Below are positions 55,721-64,000 of a stretch of DNA of 64,000 nucleotides, piece after piece. The notes beneath the pieces are model-generated. The model saw only the letters and a list, made by a program, of their open reading frames with translations, ran no database searches and had not been told where the DNA came from. The position numbers were made by a program, and so were the translations under genes. The stretch is from Bacillota bacterium (GTDB taxonomy: Bacteria; Bacillota; Clostridia; Lachnospirales; Lachnospiraceae): assembly GCA_023391695.1 (NCBI GenBank), contig JAEWAK010000012.1:124001-188000 (forward strand). The letters are read 5' to 3'. Each line of letters starts with the position of its first letter. Within the stretch, counting starts at the first letter, position 1.

Positions 55721-57145
55721 CTATCCTTTCTTTCCCTTAAAGCTCCTGGCTGCTTCTCCATATTGGCCGCACTTTTCAAGGAACCGCACCGCAATGGAGG
55801 GGTTGCCGTAAAAATAAAGGTGGGGAAAACCTGCATAAAGATTCTCCGTGGCATGGACACAGTCCCATTCCCTTATACCGCCCGGTTTTTCTGCATGAAA
55901 AGCCTTACCGCAGTTATCGCTGTCCCAGTAGTGAAATTCGTGGGCCTTTAGAATCTCCTGCCCTCCGGAAATCAAACTATCCGCAGCCCCTTTCAGATAA
56001 ATGTAGCCAAACCTCTGCAGCCGGCCGGTTTTAAAGCACCGGCCGGGGATAACACCGGCCATGGGATACTCATAGCCGTCCTTATCCTCCAGTTTTTCAT
56101 GGAGATACATAAATCCCCCGCATTCCGCAATGGTGGGCATACCGTTATCAACCGCGGTTTTAATGCTGTTTCGCATGGAACTGTTCCCGGACAGGTCTTT
56201 TGTATACAGCTCCGGGTACCCGCCGCATAACAGCAGACCGTCTATGTCTTTTGGAAGTTCCTTATCCCTTATGGGGCTGAAGGGTACCAAGGTTGCTCCC
56301 AGGTTTTTTAACAGCTCCAGGTTATCCCGGTAGGTAAAACAGAAGGCTTCATCCTGGGCTACCGCAAGGGATATTCCTTTCGTAGCGGCTATCCCTTCCT
56401 TAACAGCTATTCCTTTCTGTCTTTTATTGTAAGGACCCGGTTCTGGTACCCCAAGGGGTTCTGCCTGCCCCGCCAATGCCAGGATACCTGCAAAATCAAT
56501 AGTTTTTGTTAACTCATGGGCTAACCGGTTTATTTTACTTTTAAGGTCCTTGATTTCCTCTGCCGTTACCAGACCGAGATGCCTGCTTTCCAGGCTGCAT
56601 TCGGGTAAAACGGGCACATATCCGAAGGCCTGTATTCCCAGTTCCTCCGCCAGTTTCTTGGCTTCTTCATATAAACGTTCCGGCAGCCGGTTAAAGATTA
56701 CCCCTTTTATATAACTCTCCTCTTTATAGGAGATAAAGCCCTTTAATATGGCCCCAAGGGAACCACTCATTCCCTTGGCATCCACAATCAGGATAACCGG
56801 GGTTTTTGTCATGGCGGCTACGGAATACGTGCTTGCGGTATCGGAAAAGCCGATACCGTCATAATACCCCATAACCCCTTCCATAACACTGATATCCGTG
56901 TCTCTGGAATTGTTATATAAAAGCACCTTCAGTTCCCTTTCCCCGGTGAAAAAACTGTCCAGGTTACCGGATTTTGTACCGATTACTTTGCCGTGAAACA
57001 TGGGATCGATATAATCGGGACCGCATTTGAAGGAGCTCACCCCATAGCCCCGGTTTATTAGATTTTGTAATATGCCGCAGGTAATGGTGGTTTTCCCGGC
57101 GCCGCTTTTCGTACCTGCTAACATAAACCGTTTAATCTGCTTCAA
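55721..57145 (-). CDS. cbiA: Cobyrinate a,c-diamide synthase
   Basis: This ~474-aa protein amidates cobyrinate at the a and c side chains with glutamine and ATP. The P-loop is in MLAGTKSGAGKTTITCGILQ near residue 8-27, with KCGPDYIDPMFH near 40 and VMEGVMGYYDG near 88. The C-terminal class I amidotransferase has its nucleophile in AECGGFMYLHEKL near 338 and GGYPELY near 310. The start is either TTG at 57145, with AGGGGG about 7 nt upstream, or ATG at 57163 without a clear site; I chose TTG. It overlaps the end of cbiET, consistent with coupling. Confidence 0.93.
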   Translation of the reverse strand: MKQIKRFMLAGTKSGAGKTTITCGILQNLINRGYGVSSFKCGPDYIDPMFHGKVIGTKSGNLDSFFTGERELKVLLYNNSRDTDISVMEGVMGYYDGIGFSDTASTYSVAAMTKTPVILIVDAKGMSGSLGAILKGFISYKEESYIKGVIFNRLPERLYEEAKKLAEELGIQAFGYVPVLPECSLESRHLGLVTAEEIKDLKSKINRLAHELTKTIDFAGILALAGQAEPLGVPEPGPYNKRQKGIAVKEGIAATKGISLAVAQDEAFCFTYRDNLELLKNLGATLVPFSPIRDKELPKDIDGLLLCGGYPELYTKDLSGNSSMRNSIKTAVDNGMPTIAECGGFMYLHEKLEDKDGYEYPMAGVIPGRCFKTGRLQRFGYIYLKGAADSLISGGQEILKAHEFHYWDSDNCGKAFHAEKPGGIREWDCVHATENLYAGFPHLYFYGNPSIAVRFLEKCGQYGEAARSFKGKKG

Positions 57146-58337
57146 GGTGCCGCCCCCTGCCATTTATAATAAATACCGGATTCTGCCCCATAAGCATATG
57201 GTAACTTCCGGCTTCCCTGGTCTTTGATATGGACGCCTGGACCACTTCCACCTCTTCAAACTCCAGTTCTTTCATAAGCCTTAAAGCCTCCGTCAGGGTT
57301 TCCAGGGCAATGGCGGTTATAACAACCCGCAGAGCCTTATTCTTTATGAGGAGGGCGTGCAGGATGCCTTCCATACTGCCCTTGCTTCCCCCGATAAACG
57401 CCATATCCGGTTTCTCCAAATCCTTAAGGACCTCCGGTGCAAGACCCGGTACGACTTCTATATTATCCAGGGCAAATTTATCCCGGTTCTTTTTAATCAG
57501 TTCCACCGCTTCCTCATTTTGTTCAATGGCATATACCCGGCCTCTTTTCGCCAGACAGGCCATTTCAACGGAAACAGAGCCGGTTCCTGCCCCGATATCA
57601 TAAACAACGGAATCCTCCTTAAGCTTTAACCTGCTTATGGCAATGGCACGGACTTCACTTTTTGTCATGGGAATGCTGCCCCGTATAAATTCCTCATCCG
57701 GTATGCCGATTCCGTATTCCGTGCTGTAATCCCCATTCAGGATAAAAACCGAACTTAAAGGGTCGAATTCCTTATCTGCCAGTTCCTCTGCCGTTCCCGT
57801 TATAATTCTTTGTTCCTTATAGGACAGGTTTTCCCCCACATGCACTAAGACACTTCCAAGACCTGCCCGGCTGAGTTTCCTGCATATACCTCCAATATTG
57901 CCGTCCGTCAGTACAAAGGTCTTTTCATGCTGCCTGACTGCCAGTACCAGATTCTCTTCCCGTCCGTGAAGGCTTAGCAGGTATGCATCCTCCCAGGATA
58001 TCTTCAATTTGGCACTGAAATAGGACAGGGCTGAAATTCCGGGAATTACCGTTACTTCATATCCCTCCAGCAGAGGAAGCAAGGGACCGGCTCCGCTGTA
58101 AAAACCCGTGTCACCGGACATTAAAACGGCATAGGTCTCATATTTTGAGGTATCTATAAATTGCCTGATCTTCCTGCCGTCAAAGGAGGCAAAGGCCGGT
58201 TTGCCCTCTGTGTTAACCGCCTCTATCATGCGCTTTGCACCGATTAATACCTGGGCTTTTTCAATATGATTTTTTCCTTCCAGGGTCAGGGTATCGGGAT
58301 TTCCCATACCTATGCCTATGATTGTAACGTGTTTCAT
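57132..58337 (-). CDS. cbiET: Precorrin-6Y / cobalt-precorrin-7 methyltransferase, CbiE-CbiT fusion
   Basis: This 401-aa fusion has CbiE (C5 methyltransferase, residues 1-200: VTIIGIGMGNPDTLTLEG, VLMSGDTGFYSGAGPLLP, VIPGISALSYFSAKL) and CbiT (C15 methylation/decarboxylation, 205-395: VYDIGAGTGSVSVEMACLAK, PDMAFIGGSKGSMEGIL). The same fusion occurs as aerobic CobL, but the neighbouring anaerobic genes (cbiD, cbiG, cbiA) indicate cobalt-containing substrates. GGGAGTAAAGG precedes the ATG and an inverted repeat GCCCG/CGGGC lies just before it, as before cobC. Confidence 0.95.
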   Translation of the reverse strand: MKHVTIIGIGMGNPDTLTLEGKNHIEKAQVLIGAKRMIEAVNTEGKPAFASFDGRKIRQFIDTSKYETYAVLMSGDTGFYSGAGPLLPLLEGYEVTVIPGISALSYFSAKLKISWEDAYLLSLHGREENLVLAVRQHEKTFVLTDGNIGGICRKLSRAGLGSVLVHVGENLSYKEQRIITGTAEELADKEFDPLSSVFILNGDYSTEYGIGIPDEEFIRGSIPMTKSEVRAIAISRLKLKEDSVVYDIGAGTGSVSVEMACLAKRGRVYAIEQNEEAVELIKKNRDKFALDNIEVVPGLAPEVLKDLEKPDMAFIGGSKGSMEGILHALLIKNKALRVVITAIALETLTEALRLMKELEFEEVEVVQASISKTREAGSYHMLMGQNPVFIINGRGRHLEAD

Positions 58338-58375
58338 CCTTTACTCCCATCTGCCCGTTGTCCCGGGCGTACGAA

Positions 58376-59131
58376 TCAGTGATTAAAGTACTTAAGTATT
58401 TCCTTCATGGTTTCCTGCAGGGAATATCCTTCTTCCGCTTCCGGCCGTTTTATTACGATCACCTGTACTCCTGCCTTTTTTGCTGCCTGTACTTTTTCCA
58501 TAAAGCCGCCGTAAGTACCGGCTTCCTTGGTGACTAAATAAGAAGCTTTTATTTCCTTTAGGAGAGCCAGGTTAAACTCTTCCGAAAAAGGCCCCTGCAT
58601 ACAGACCAGACTTCGGCCCGTAAAGCCGGCTTCCATACACTGCTTTACATTTTCAAAGTCCGGAAGGATTCTCACCGTCAGCCGTTTCGCATAATCCTTT
58701 ACACGGGTAAATACTTTTACCTCCTTGCTCCCGGTGGTAATAAGCGCCCTGCCTTCATGGCTGTTTAAATAGTCCGCCGCTTCCGTTATGGAATTCACAT
58801 ATATAACACCGGGAGTGGGCAGGCTTTCACGAAGGACCCGGATATACGGCACTCCGCAATTCTTACAGGCTGTGCGGATGTTTTTTGTGACTTCCCTGGC
58901 ATAGGGGTGGGTTGCATCAATTACCAGTCTGCCGGGAGTGTCCCGCAGCAGTTCCTCCATCTGCTGCCGGTCCATTCTTCCTACCAGGATATCTGATAAT
59001 TCACCTGCCGGCAGTACGGATTCCCCATATTCCGTCGCAACAGCCGCAGTTATGGGAATTTTATGTTCATCACAATATTGAAAGAGGAGCCTGCCTTCCG
59101 TTGTCCCGGCAAATAAAAGTATCTTCTTCAT
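58376..59131 (-). CDS. cbiJ: Precorrin-6A / cobalt-precorrin-6A reductase
   Basis: This 251-aa protein reduces the corrin ring with NAD(P)H. It begins ILLFAGTTEGRLLFQYCDEH and has LVIDATHPYAREVTKNIRTA near residue 90, TGSKEVKVFTRVKDYAKRL near 140 and LVTKEAGTYGGFMEKVQAAK near 200, all typical of CobK/CbiJ. AGGGG lies just before the ATG. It lies 38 nt upstream of cbiET. The 230-nt gap separating it from cbiH holds an AT-rich hairpin (AAAAGC...GCTTTT) and no gene. Confidence 0.94.
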   Translation of the reverse strand: MKKILLFAGTTEGRLLFQYCDEHKIPITAAVATEYGESVLPAGELSDILVGRMDRQQMEELLRDTPGRLVIDATHPYAREVTKNIRTACKNCGVPYIRVLRESLPTPGVIYVNSITEAADYLNSHEGRALITTGSKEVKVFTRVKDYAKRLTVRILPDFENVKQCMEAGFTGRSLVCMQGPFSEEFNLALLKEIKASYLVTKEAGTYGGFMEKVQAAKKAGVQVIVIKRPEAEEGYSLQETMKEILKYFNH

Positions 59132-59361
59132 AATCCCCTGCCTTTCTTACTCTTTCATTGAATTGTAGAAAAAGCGGATGTATTAATAATACATTTGGCT
59201 GCTTTTCCCTCGCCCGTTCCACTCCGGTCACAAAAAACACCTCACGGTATCCAAGGCTGAATTGTAACCTTTCATTCAGATATGGATAGATATGTTACCA
59301 TGTAATCATTAACGTCTTATATTCTCTGAATAATCCGTCACTGGGGCTATATTTTTATTCA

Positions 59362-60126
59362 TTATTCCGGATCGTTATGGCGGACTGTAACCTCTGCACT
59401 CTTTATTTTATAGCCTCTTGGTGTTACCATTTTATTGTTCAGGTTTTTCGTGGTTGAATTTCCAATAAATACGGTGGTAAACATATCCACCGTCCTATCC
59501 CTTAAATCAGCCAGGGTCGTGATCACACCGGTTTCTCCATCCCGGCCGATGTTGCGGACAAAACCGCATACCGTAGTTTCACTCCGGTATTGAAGGAAGA
59601 TTTCACAGGCTTTACTAAGATAATCCTGTCTCTTTTTACTGGAGGGGTTATAAAGACAGATAACCATATCGCACATGGCGGAACAATGGAGCCTTTTCTC
59701 AATCAACTCCCAGGGTGTCAGTAAATCACTTAAGCTGATTACGGCAAAATCATGGGTTAAAGGAGCACCTAATACCGCACCGCCGCTTAAGGCCGCAGTC
59801 ACGCCGGATACCACTTTGATTTCAAAGGGCTTATATTCCGCCGCCAGTTCATAGATTAAACTGGCCAGTCCATATACCCCGCTGTCACCGCTGCAGACAA
59901 GGGCTACATTTTTCCCCTCCAGGGTCTTTTCGATCGCCCACCTGCACCTGTCTTCTTCCTTTTTCATGGGGGTACTGTAATACTCTTTGTCTTTAAAATA
60001 ATTCTGTACCAATTCCACATAGACGGAATAACCTGCAATTACTTCGCAGTCCTCCAAGGCATTTTTTGCCTGAATGGTCATATATTCATATCCGCCTGCC
60101 CCAAATCCAACTATGTATAATTTCAT
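59362..60126 (-). CDS. cbiH: Precorrin-3B / cobalt-precorrin-3 C17-methyltransferase
   Basis: This 254-aa SAM-dependent methyltransferase performs the ring-contraction step. It starts KLYIVGFGAGGYEYMTIQAK, has EVIAGYSVYVELV near 32, ALVCSGDSGVYGLASLIYE near 78 and VVSGVTAALSGGAVLGAPLT near 106. ALCNPSS-type CLYNPSSKKRQDYL lies near 160. The length matches stand-alone CbiH without the Fe-S extension of CobJ fusions. GAGAGG precedes the ATG. It follows cbiG after 137 nt that contain no recognised feature beyond an AT-rich hairpin. Confidence 0.95.
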   Translation of the reverse strand: MKLYIVGFGAGGYEYMTIQAKNALEDCEVIAGYSVYVELVQNYFKDKEYYSTPMKKEEDRCRWAIEKTLEGKNVALVCSGDSGVYGLASLIYELAAEYKPFEIKVVSGVTAALSGGAVLGAPLTHDFAVISLSDLLTPWELIEKRLHCSAMCDMVICLYNPSSKKRQDYLSKACEIFLQYRSETTVCGFVRNIGRDGETGVITTLADLRDRTVDMFTTVFIGNSTTKNLNNKMVTPRGYKIKSAEVTVRHNDPE

Positions 60127-60263
60127 GGCTATGTCCTCTCCGTATGTTAAATATTGCTTTGCATTAAATCCTTCATTTATTCAGGATTTTTCCAAACTCA
60201 GTTAAGTTAACAGATCTATCAATTACAGCAATTTCTAAAACTTCAGGTATTTTATTTACCCTT

Positions 60264-61319
60264 TTATATCAATCCCGGGGCGTTCTGAAAGGAAACTCTG
60301 TACTCCATTTCGTAGGCCGCCAGGGTCACACCGGAAAACGCTGTTTTGGGAATCAGCTTTTTACCATAAGCACTCCCCAGTGCGGCACTCCTTTCGCATA
60401 CATTATCCACTCCGACCGTTTTCCGGACAAATTCGGAACTGCCAAATTCCCCGGATACCTTTTCAAGCTCTTCTGCCGAAAAAGTTACGTATTCCGCCTG
60501 TAACACTTCCGATAATTCCAGGATTCCTTCTTCCTTTCCCTTAATATCAATGGAACAGATGCGGCCTATTCTTCTTACCTCCAGATTATACCGGTCAAAT
60601 ATATCCATAACCATATTCTTTATAACCCCGGCTTCCGTGCCTTTTCTGCACCCGATTCCCAGTACAAGATTACGCGGCACTAAGTTCAGGGTCCTGGTAA
60701 AAGGCTTCCGGAAAACGCTGTCTGAAATACATATGCCAATATCCGTGATACCATCCGCTGCCAGTTCCGGAGGAAGATTGCCTTCTATAGGATATTCACA
60801 GTAAAAACCGACTTCTTTCTTATTTAATACGGTACCTGATATTTCCCTGATCATGGATAGATCCGTTATGATTAATTTATTTTTAACGGCCCAGGTATCG
60901 ACTGCAAATGTATGATTGATATCCGTAGCCGTGGTGATCACCGGTATCCCTCCTGTTATGGATGCTATACACCTGCTTAATTCGTTGGCTCCTCCGATAT
61001 GTCCGGATAAAAGGGATATTACATACTTTCCGTCCTCTCCTGCAACTAACACGGCAGGATCCTCCGTCTTGCCTTTCAGGAAAGGTGCAATGGCACGGAC
61101 GGCAATACCGCAGGCTCCGATAAACAGGATCCCGTCGGCGGTATGGAATAATTGTCCCACCAATTCGCCAAGCCCGGAAAAGGCTTGTAAATCGGTGCCG
61201 GAAACATATTTACCGGAGGTATAACCCTCTGCTGCCATTCCTTGGTCCCTAAGCCCTTCGCAGATCGTTTCATTTAGTTTTCCGCCATTTTTCGTAAAGG
61301 AAATAATACTTACTTTCAT
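60264..61319 (-). CDS. cbiG: Cobalt-precorrin-5A hydrolase CbiG
   Basis: This 351-aa protein opens the lactone of cobalt-precorrin-5A, a step unique to the anaerobic pathway. It begins MKVSIISFTKNGGKLNETIC and has LFIGACGIAVRAIAPFLKGK near residue 65, VISLLSGHIGGANELSRCIA near 95 and ATDINHTFAVDTWA near 120. The C-terminal CobE-like domain carries NLVLGIGCRKGTEAGVI near 222. The ATG at 61319 fits the family start; its site is weak (GGGTG, as for gatB). A three-hairpin element leads directly into the start codon. Confidence 0.95.
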   Translation of the reverse strand: MKVSIISFTKNGGKLNETICEGLRDQGMAAEGYTSGKYVSGTDLQAFSGLGELVGQLFHTADGILFIGACGIAVRAIAPFLKGKTEDPAVLVAGEDGKYVISLLSGHIGGANELSRCIASITGGIPVITTATDINHTFAVDTWAVKNKLIITDLSMIREISGTVLNKKEVGFYCEYPIEGNLPPELAADGITDIGICISDSVFRKPFTRTLNLVPRNLVLGIGCRKGTEAGVIKNMVMDIFDRYNLEVRRIGRICSIDIKGKEEGILELSEVLQAEYVTFSAEELEKVSGEFGSSEFVRKTVGVDNVCERSAALGSAYGKKLIPKTAFSGVTLAAYEMEYRVSFQNAPGLI

Positions 61320-61497
61320 ATTTACACCCATTTCAGATCGCAGGCAGGCCTGCGATACTGCCATATACAATAGAATGCGGGATAAACATACATTCAATTA
61401 TCAAAAATAAAAAAGATTGAAAGAATCGCACTGTGCCATCCTTCCCTTATCCATAGTTTCTTTCACTCTTCCCGACATGATCCCGCACTGCGGCATC
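61320..61497 (-). promoter_or_regulatory. Three-hairpin 5'-UTR element ahead of cbiG
   Basis: Hairpin 1 is CCGC-AGT-GCGG. The closed block runs from GTGAAAGAA to GATTCTTTC around GGGAAGGATGGC. After an AT-rich stretch comes hairpin 3, ATCGCAGG/CCTGCGAT, and then AAATGGGTGTAAATATG at the start codon. It is the clearest match to the gatB leader. Confidence 0.65.
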
Positions 61498-61575
61498 TCA
61501 AATAATCGGGGAAGAAGTCTGGAGCAAATTATAATAATAATGCTCTCCAAAAGCTGTATTACTCCGAGTTTACTT

Positions 61576-62364
61576 CTATTTTATTTCTGCTGCTTCCATT
61601 TTAACATCATGTGCAAAAGCCTCCCGGTATCCGGTAGAAAAGGAAGGGTCATACAATTTGGACAGTTCATAAGCCTCCCCCAGAAATTCACCCACAACAA
61701 TTAAAGCCGTCTTGGTAATATGGTGTTTTTCCGCCATTTCAGGCAATTCCGCCACCACTCCCCGGACGATAAGTTCATCGGCCCAGGTCGCTTTATACAC
61801 AATCGCACAGGGTGTTTCGGGTTTGTATCCACCGTTTAGCAGTTCATTTTTTAAGTCTGTTAACAGTCCCGTACTTAAAAATATTACCATGGTAGTCTGA
61901 TGGGCAGCAAGTAAGGCGATCTGTTCCCTCTCAGGTACCGGTGTCCTCCCGGCCATGCGGGTAACAATAACCGTCTGGGATACCCCCGGCAGGGTGTATT
62001 CCGCTTTTAACGCTGCCGCCGCCCCAAACAAGCTGCTGACCCCGGGACAGATATCGTAGGCAATGTCTTCCTTCTCAAGGCAATCCATCTGTTCCCGGAT
62101 CGCCCCATAGATACTGGGATCCCCCGTATGGAGCCGGACGATTTTCTTTCCGCTTTTACTGCCCTTAATCATAATATCCATAACCTGAGCGAGGGTCATA
62201 CGGGCGCTGTCATAAACCAGACAGCCTTCCTTCGTATATTGCAGCAGCTCTGTATTGACCAGAGAACCGGCATAGACCACAATGTCCGCTTCCCCCAGTA
62301 ACTTCTGTCCCCTTATTGTAATTAAATCCGCCGCCCCGCAGCCGGCTCCGACAAAATGTACCAT
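61576..62364 (-). CDS. cbiF: Precorrin-4 / cobalt-precorrin-4 C11-methyltransferase
   Basis: This 262-aa SAM methyltransferase starts MVHFVGAGCGAADLITIRGQ and has ADIVVYAGSLVNTELL near residue 28, VRLHTGDPSIYGAIREQMDC near 75 and ICPGVSSLFGAAAALKAEYT near 98. TRMAGRTPVPEREQIALLA lies near 128. These segments separate CbiF/CobM from the other corrin methyltransferases. AGGAGAGG precedes the ATG. It begins 2 nt after cbiD, so the two are co-translated. A 256-nt leader/repeat gap separates it from cbiG. Confidence 0.96.
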   Translation of the reverse strand: MVHFVGAGCGAADLITIRGQKLLGEADIVVYAGSLVNTELLQYTKEGCLVYDSARMTLAQVMDIMIKGSKSGKKIVRLHTGDPSIYGAIREQMDCLEKEDIAYDICPGVSSLFGAAAALKAEYTLPGVSQTVIVTRMAGRTPVPEREQIALLAAHQTTMVIFLSTGLLTDLKNELLNGGYKPETPCAIVYKATWADELIVRGVVAELPEMAEKHHITKTALIVVGEFLGEAYELSKLYDPSFSTGYREAFAHDVKMEAAEIK

Positions 62365-62366
62365 TC

Positions 62367-63503
62367 TTAAACCTCTCCTATCTTAAGCTGATTTAACAGA
62401 AAACCTGCCTGTTTTGTCTCTCCCATTATTCCGAACTTATTGGAGAAAACCACCGCTCCAATTGCCAGCCCTTCATAAGCCCTGTGCCAAAGGTGATAAT
62501 CTATCTTTTCCATCAGTATTTTCATGGAAGCTTCCAGTAATCCCGCTTCTGTTAACAGCTCCAGTGCTTCATCCACAGTGACGCAGTCCAGGATTTTTTT
62601 TAACAGGGCTGTCTCTCCGCCGGCCAGCAGAGTGCAGCTGCATAATATCTCCATTCTTCCATCGGCCCACTTCGAATGGGTATTCATAATGCCTGCGCCC
62701 AGCTTTACCAGTTTCCCGATATGCCCTACCAACAGTAATCCTTTCAGTTTAAATTCATAGGCCATGTCAATGGTTTCACCGATAAAATTACTGCATTTGA
62801 CCGTTTTACTTTCCGCAAGGCAAAGGGTGCTGCCTGCAAAGGCTTCCCCGTAATTGCCGGGTGCCGCTATCAAATATTCGCATCCCCCTGCCACATGCAT
62901 GCCCATCTCCGTCCTTATGGTTTCTACCAGAGCGGATTCGCTCATAGGTTCCACTATACCGGATGTTCCCAGTACCGATAAGCCGCCTTCAATTCCAAGC
63001 CTGGGATTGAAGGTCTTTTTTGCAAGTTCTTCTCCCCGGGGTATGGAAATTATAACCTCCAGGCCTTTTTCGTACCCTGCCGCTTCACAGGCTTCTAAAA
63101 CCTCCCTGTGAATCATTTTCCTGGGGACCTGGTTGATGGCGGCCTGTCCGATCTCCTGGTCCAGTCCCGGCTTCGTTACCCTGCCGACTCCCTGCCCTCC
63201 GTCAATGAATATATCCTTTTCTGTTTTTCTGACCGTTGCAAATACCAGGATTTTGTTGGTCACATCCGCATCATCCCCGCTGTCCTTTTGTATGGCGCAG
63301 GTGACAGAATCTTCTTCCAGGGTGATTTCCTTAACTTCCAGGTTAAGGGGGATTCCTTTTGGGGTCGATATGGAGACCCATTCCAGGGGCTTTTTCGAAA
63401 AAAGCATCTCCGCGGCCGCTTTTGCCGCGGCCGCAGCACAGGAACCCGTTGTATAGCCGCATCTTAACTTCTGTGTTCCTTTATATACATAACGCTCTAA
63501 CAT
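62367..63503 (-). CDS. cbiD: Cobalt-precorrin-5B C1-methyltransferase CbiD
   Basis: This 378-aa protein methylates C1 in the anaerobic pathway. The family signature KLRCGYTTGSCAAAAAKAAA lies near residue 14, KKTFNPRLGIEGGLSVLGTS near 165, followed by GIVEPMSE, and LLVGHIGKLVKLGAGIMNTH near 255. The ATG at 63503 has AGGTG upstream and matches the family start; the earlier in-frame start at 63515 has no site. A MITE-like element (63525-63661) lies between it and cbiL. Its presence, with cbiG, marks the pathway as anaerobic. Confidence 0.95.
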   Translation of the reverse strand: MLERYVYKGTQKLRCGYTTGSCAAAAAKAAAEMLFSKKPLEWVSISTPKGIPLNLEVKEITLEEDSVTCAIQKDSGDDADVTNKILVFATVRKTEKDIFIDGGQGVGRVTKPGLDQEIGQAAINQVPRKMIHREVLEACEAAGYEKGLEVIISIPRGEELAKKTFNPRLGIEGGLSVLGTSGIVEPMSESALVETIRTEMGMHVAGGCEYLIAAPGNYGEAFAGSTLCLAESKTVKCSNFIGETIDMAYEFKLKGLLLVGHIGKLVKLGAGIMNTHSKWADGRMEILCSCTLLAGGETALLKKILDCVTVDEALELLTEAGLLEASMKILMEKIDYHLWHRAYEGLAIGAVVFSNKFGIMGETKQAGFLLNQLKIGEV

Positions 63504-63524
63504 ACTTAACCACACCTTTTCTGT

Positions 63525-63661
63525 GGCTATTCAGTAACTGCGGTTTTAACGAACCAACCCACGAATGCGTTTATGCACACAAAACATGCAAAAAGCCACA
63601 TATTTTAGCGCTGATCAATTCGAAATTTTTCGAATTTCCCGGAGTATACTGAATAGTTGCC
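63525..63661. mobile_element. MITE-like element, CTATTCAGTA family, copy 2
   Basis: GGCTATTCAGTA and TACTGAATAGTTGCC are inverted ends of a 137-nt element that fills nearly the whole gap from cbiL to cbiD. It shares ACTGCGGTT, ACAAAACATGC and TACTGAATAGTT with 31561-31686. Confidence 0.7.
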
Positions 63662-63662
63662 T

Positions 63663-64000
63663 TTACTTTACAATAATGAGAGAATAATAACCTGCTTCTT
63701 CCGGGATTTTATCCAGAGTCTGATATACCTTTTCCTGTTCCATGCCGCAGTTCTCCACCATAGCGGCATTTGCTCCCAGGGCTTTTAACTGTTCTTTTAC
63801 CTCGCCTAATTTACTGCCTGCCTTCATAAGAACCTTGGTGCCGGAAAGGCCCAGGGCATCCTGTACATTATAAGAGCCGGGTATCACATGAAGCTGCTGG
63901 GAACTTTCCACCAATCCTTCCTTTAACCTGGCCGCAACCGCACAGAAGGAGGGAATGCCGTTAACGATCTCGGCACTGTAACCATCATTTAAAACACGTT
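63663..64000 (-). CDS. cbiL: Precorrin-2 / cobalt-precorrin-2 C20-methyltransferase (C-terminal part)
   Basis: The gene runs off the right edge; about 112 C-terminal codons are visible. The frame reads GIPSFCAVAARLKEGLVESS, then QQLHVIPGSY and VLMKAGSKLGEVKEQLKALG, matching the C-terminal half of CbiL/CobI: the PG[IV]xSFxAxAA motif followed by the EQLxIxPG loop. It performs the C20 methylation that commits precorrin-2 to corrin synthesis. It is the most upstream gene seen of this operon; a cobaltochelatase (cbiK or cbiX) and any cobalamin riboswitch are not in the window. Confidence 0.9.
   Translation of the reverse strand, partial: RVLNDGYSAEIVNGIPSFCAVAARLKEGLVESSQQLHVIPGSYNVQDALGLSGTKVLMKAGSKLGEVKEQLKALGANAAMVENCGMEQEKVYQTLDKIPEEAGYYSLIIVK

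Overview
The window looks like the chromosome of a motile, anaerobic, spore-former-type Firmicute, most likely a Lachnospiraceae or other Clostridia relative. The evidence is low-to-moderate GC, strong AGGAGG ribosome binding sites, sigma-A-like promoters, a T-box, LicT/RAT antitermination, GatCAB paired with an archaeal-type AspRS, the DapL lysine route, an ANTAR gene next to glnA, and the anaerobic (cbi) cobalamin pathway. This assignment rests on gene content; I could not run a taxonomic search. No rRNA, tRNA, CRISPR array or intact transposase gene was seen.

Layout. 1-5.6 kb: a membrane-anchored protein of unknown function, DegV, a LUD-domain protein, a 51-aa membrane peptide, and an old-yellow-enzyme reductase divergent from a TetR regulator with two clear palindromic operators between them. 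5.7-15.5 kb: glyA, two tandem esterases, gltD and gltB. 15.9-19.7 kb: a diguanylate cyclase, a decayed IS200/IS605 tnpB relic and a FliK-like protein. 20-24.8 kb: a beta-glucoside operon (licT-bglP-bglA) with two RAT/terminator switches. 25-31.5 kb: a PilZ protein, then gatB, gatA, gatC and aspS, with a T-box ahead of aspS. 31.7-37.2 kb: an S66 carboxypeptidase, dapL, dapF, an ANTAR protein and glnA, which has a leader terminator. 37.3-46.3 kb: an HD-GYP protein, an ABC importer, motAB, a small unknown protein, ferritin and an XRE regulator. 46.6-64 kb: a long minus-strand cobalamin operon (cbiL, cbiD, cbiF, cbiG, cbiH, cbiJ, cbiET, cbiA, cobT, cobU, cobS, a CobU-like gene, cobC, cbiB, cobD-like, cbiP, cobA, cbiC) that runs in from beyond the right edge.

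Themes. Nitrogen flow is handled by GltBD, GlnA/ANTAR, GatCAB and AspRS. Cyclic-di-GMP and motility are represented by the GGDEF, PilZ, HD-GYP and MotAB proteins and the FliK-like protein.

The most unusual content is between the genes. At least eight families of short dispersed repeats or MITE-like palindromes can be recognised by comparing gaps. The most interesting is a three-hairpin element found directly upstream of gatB, dapF and cbiG; it ends at the start codon and its hairpins keep their pairing while changing sequence. A different repeat sits immediately behind two unrelated conditional terminators (T-box and LicT RAT). Other MITE-like elements lie inside the cobalamin operon, and one supplies the stop codon of cbiC.
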